Shown: positions 62,772 to 64,000 of the stretch, one piece after another
Numbering within the stretch: the first letter of the stretch is position 1
Layout: each line of letters opens with the position of its first letter
Source: Chelativorans sp. AA-79
GTDB taxonomy: Bacteria; Pseudomonadota; Alphaproteobacteria; Rhizobiales; Rhizobiaceae
Direction: 5' to 3'
DNA: 64,000 nucleotides
Assembly: GCF_029457495.1 (NCBI RefSeq)
Contig: NZ_CP120361.1
Span: 1 to 64,000 of the forward strand
Notes under the pieces: model-generated
The model's database searches: none
Told to the model about the DNA's origin: nothing
What the model saw: the letters and a program-made list of their open reading frames with translations, nothing else
Program-made: the position numbers and the translations under genes

Positions 62772-63398
62772 TCATCCCTCGTATTTGTCCAGGAAGGCCT
62801 CCGCCGTAAGACTGCGGAAGTCGCCGACGGCCGCACGCAGCCGCTGGTGGTCCCAATCCCACCAGGCGAGCGCCTGCATGCGTTCGGCCACCCGGCGCTC
62901 GAAACGCGGGCGGATCAGCTTCGCCGGCACACCTCCCACGATGGTATATGGCGCCACGTCCCTGGAGACCACCGCGCCCGCGCCCACCACGGCGCCGTCG
63001 CCCACCGTCACGCCCGGGAGGATGGTGGATCCATGGCCGAGCCACGTGTCGTGGCCGATATGCACGGCATTGTCGCGCCGCCACTTGAAGAATTCATCCT
63101 CGTGCTCGGCATCGTCCCAATAATCCGAGGCGCGGTAGGTGAAGTGATGCAGGGTTGCCCGCCAGGTCGGATGATTGGTGGCATTGATCCGCACTGCAGC
63201 GGCGATATTGGAAAACTTCCCGATCACCGCGCACCAGACGCCGCAGTCCTGGACGATGTAGGAATAGTCGCCCAGCACGGCCTCATGCACGCGGCTGCGC
63301 GCTCCGATCTCCGTATAGCGGCCAAGGGTGGAGTTGGAGACCTCCGCCGTCGGATCGACGGTCGGCGTTTCCGAAAGCTTCTTCTGCTTCACGCTCAT
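62772..63398 (-). CDS. Phosphonate-locus hexapeptide transferase (CatB-like)
   Basis: 208-residue left-handed beta-helix acyltransferase-like protein, with hexapeptide repeats from [20 protein letters not shown] and the CatB-like segment [20 protein letters not shown]. The subtype is the one encoded inside C-P lyase operons. Its ATG overlaps the phnL stop (four bases), supporting that. Its biochemical role is not established. Confidence 0.87.
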   Translation of the reverse strand: MSVKQKKLSETPTVDPTAEVSNSTLGRYTEIGARSRVHEAVLGDYSYIVQDCGVWCAVIGKFSNIAAAVRINATNHPTWRATLHHFTYRASDYWDDAEHEDEFFKWRRDNAVHIGHDTWLGHGSTILPGVTVGDGAVVGAGAVVSRDVAPYTIVGGVPAKLIRPRFERRVAERMQALAWWDWDHQRLRAAVGDFRSLTAEAFLDKYEG

Positions 63399-64000
63399 GC
63401 GGCGACCCTCTTCGGTGCGAAACCGGTGACGTCGATGATATGATCGGCGACGGCCTCGCGCACTTCCTGATCGTGGAAGATGCCGAGCAGTGCCGTGCCG
63501 GCGACCTTCTTTTCCACGATCATCTCGATGACCACCTGTCGGTTGGCCTTGTCCAGCGAAGCGGTCGGCTCGTCGAGAAGCAGGATGGGATGCGCGGTGA
63601 TGAAACCGCGCGCGATGTTCACCCGCTGCTGCTCCCCGCCCGAGAAGGTTGCGGGTGGAAGCCGCCAGAGCCGCTCCGGCAGGTTGAGCCGGGAAAGCAA
63701 CGCCGCCGCGCGCTCCCGCGCTGGCTCCTCGGCTTCGCCTGCCGCGAGCAAGGGCTCCGCTACGATGTCAAGGGCGGGAACACGCGGCACCACGCGCAGG
63801 AACTGGCTCACATAGCCGATCGTCTCGCGGCGGATGGCCATGATCGTGCGCGGGTCCGCCGAGACGAGGTCCACCAGCGCGCCCCGGTGGGAAACGATGA
63901 TCTGGCCTCCATCGGCGCAGTAGTTTCCGTAGGCCATCTTCAGGATCGAGCTCTTGCCCACACCCGATGGCCCGCCCAGCACGGCGCATTCGCCCGCCTT
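63395..64000 (-). CDS. phnL: Phosphonate C-P lyase system protein PhnL (partial, N-terminus outside window)
   Basis: ABC-type ATPase associated with the C-P lyase complex that cleaves phosphonates. The visible part has Walker [11 protein letters not shown], signature [15 protein letters not shown] and Walker [12 protein letters not shown]. The distinctive segment [13 protein letters not shown] supports PhnL over other ABC proteins. The gene runs off the right end; the last codons in the window read KAGECAV before the Walker loop. Confidence 0.93.
   Translation of the reverse strand, partial: KAGECAVLGGPSGVGKSSILKMAYGNYCADGGQIIVSHRGALVDLVSADPRTIMAIRRETIGYVSQFLRVVPRVPALDIVAEPLLAAGEAEEPARERAAALLSRLNLPERLWRLPPATFSGGEQQRVNIARGFITAHPILLLDEPTASLDKANRQVVIEMIVEKKVAGTALLGIFHDQEVREAVADHIIDVTGFAPKRVAA

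Noticed and set aside
1-64000. Search for phage-defence systems, CRISPR arrays, intact insertion sequences and integrases
   Set aside because: No nuclease-helicase defence set, regular repeat array, transposase or recombinase is visible; AddAB is general repair.

Overview
The window reads as the start of an alphaproteobacterial chromosome, most likely order Hyphomicrobiales and near the Mesorhizobium/Chelativorans/Nitratireductor group. The evidence is high GC coding sequence, dnaA starting at base 1, a ChvG/ChvI two-component pair followed by a truncated-type HPr kinase, EIIA and HPr, a DivL-type kinase with Tyr in place of the phospho-acceptor His, a TsaE-AmgK fusion followed by MurU, and AddAB instead of RecBCD. 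The lineage is inferred from gene content and order; no comparison was run.

Layout. 1-7.8 kb: dnaA, dnaN, recF, a MoeB/ThiF-like enzyme, rpe, an orphan CoxG-like protein and an IlvD/Edd-family dehydratase. 7.9-14.8 kb: a GyrI-like protein and a MocR regulator, pgi, an acyl-CoA ligase with an unusual basic N-terminal extension, and a DUF924 protein. 15.0-20.4 kb: a complete dppABCDF dipeptide/haem-type ABC transporter operon with a hairpin between dppA and dppB. 20.5-25.3 kb: a decayed GFA-family gene, a DUF1993 protein and a coxS-coxL-coxM molybdenum hydroxylase operon of the form II type. 25.5-29.9 kb: an accessory stretch with tRNA-Thr(CGT), a degraded DUF2924 remnant, divergent DJ-1/PfpI paralogues, a VOC and an SRPBCC gene, and two more broken genes. 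29.9-31.8 kb: a winged-helix protein with a small beta-propeller gene. 32.3-37.8 kb: chvI-chvG-hprK, EIIA-HPr and ahcY. 37.9-49.7 kb: a tightly coupled run divL, tsaE-amgK, murU, addB, addA, then trxA and a strong terminator. 49.8-58.6 kb: a PEP-mutase-family enzyme, dut, an ArsR-SRPBCC pair, prfC, a HIT protein, the SRP RNA, dnaX, ybaB, coaBC and a GNAT acetyltransferase. 58.6-61.4 kb: a six-gene minus-strand operon, arsR plus three SRPBCC and two VOC genes, with a twin palindromic operator. 61.5-64 kb: bfr/bfd, a palindromic repeat element, and the 3' end of a phosphonate (C-P lyase) locus (hexapeptide transferase, phnL).

Most of the window is housekeeping sequence in conserved order. The parts that most repay a second look are the arsR operon and its apparently near-leaderless promoter (with a parallel arrangement at 52 kb), the TTG-started disordered extension on the acyl-CoA ligase, the DUF2924 remnant beside the tRNA gene in a cluster of broken genes, the perfect inverted repeat before the EIIA gene, and the palindromic repeat at 62.6 kb whose two arms differ by paired, base-pair-preserving changes. 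I did not find a phage-defence system, CRISPR array, intact insertion sequence or integrase.
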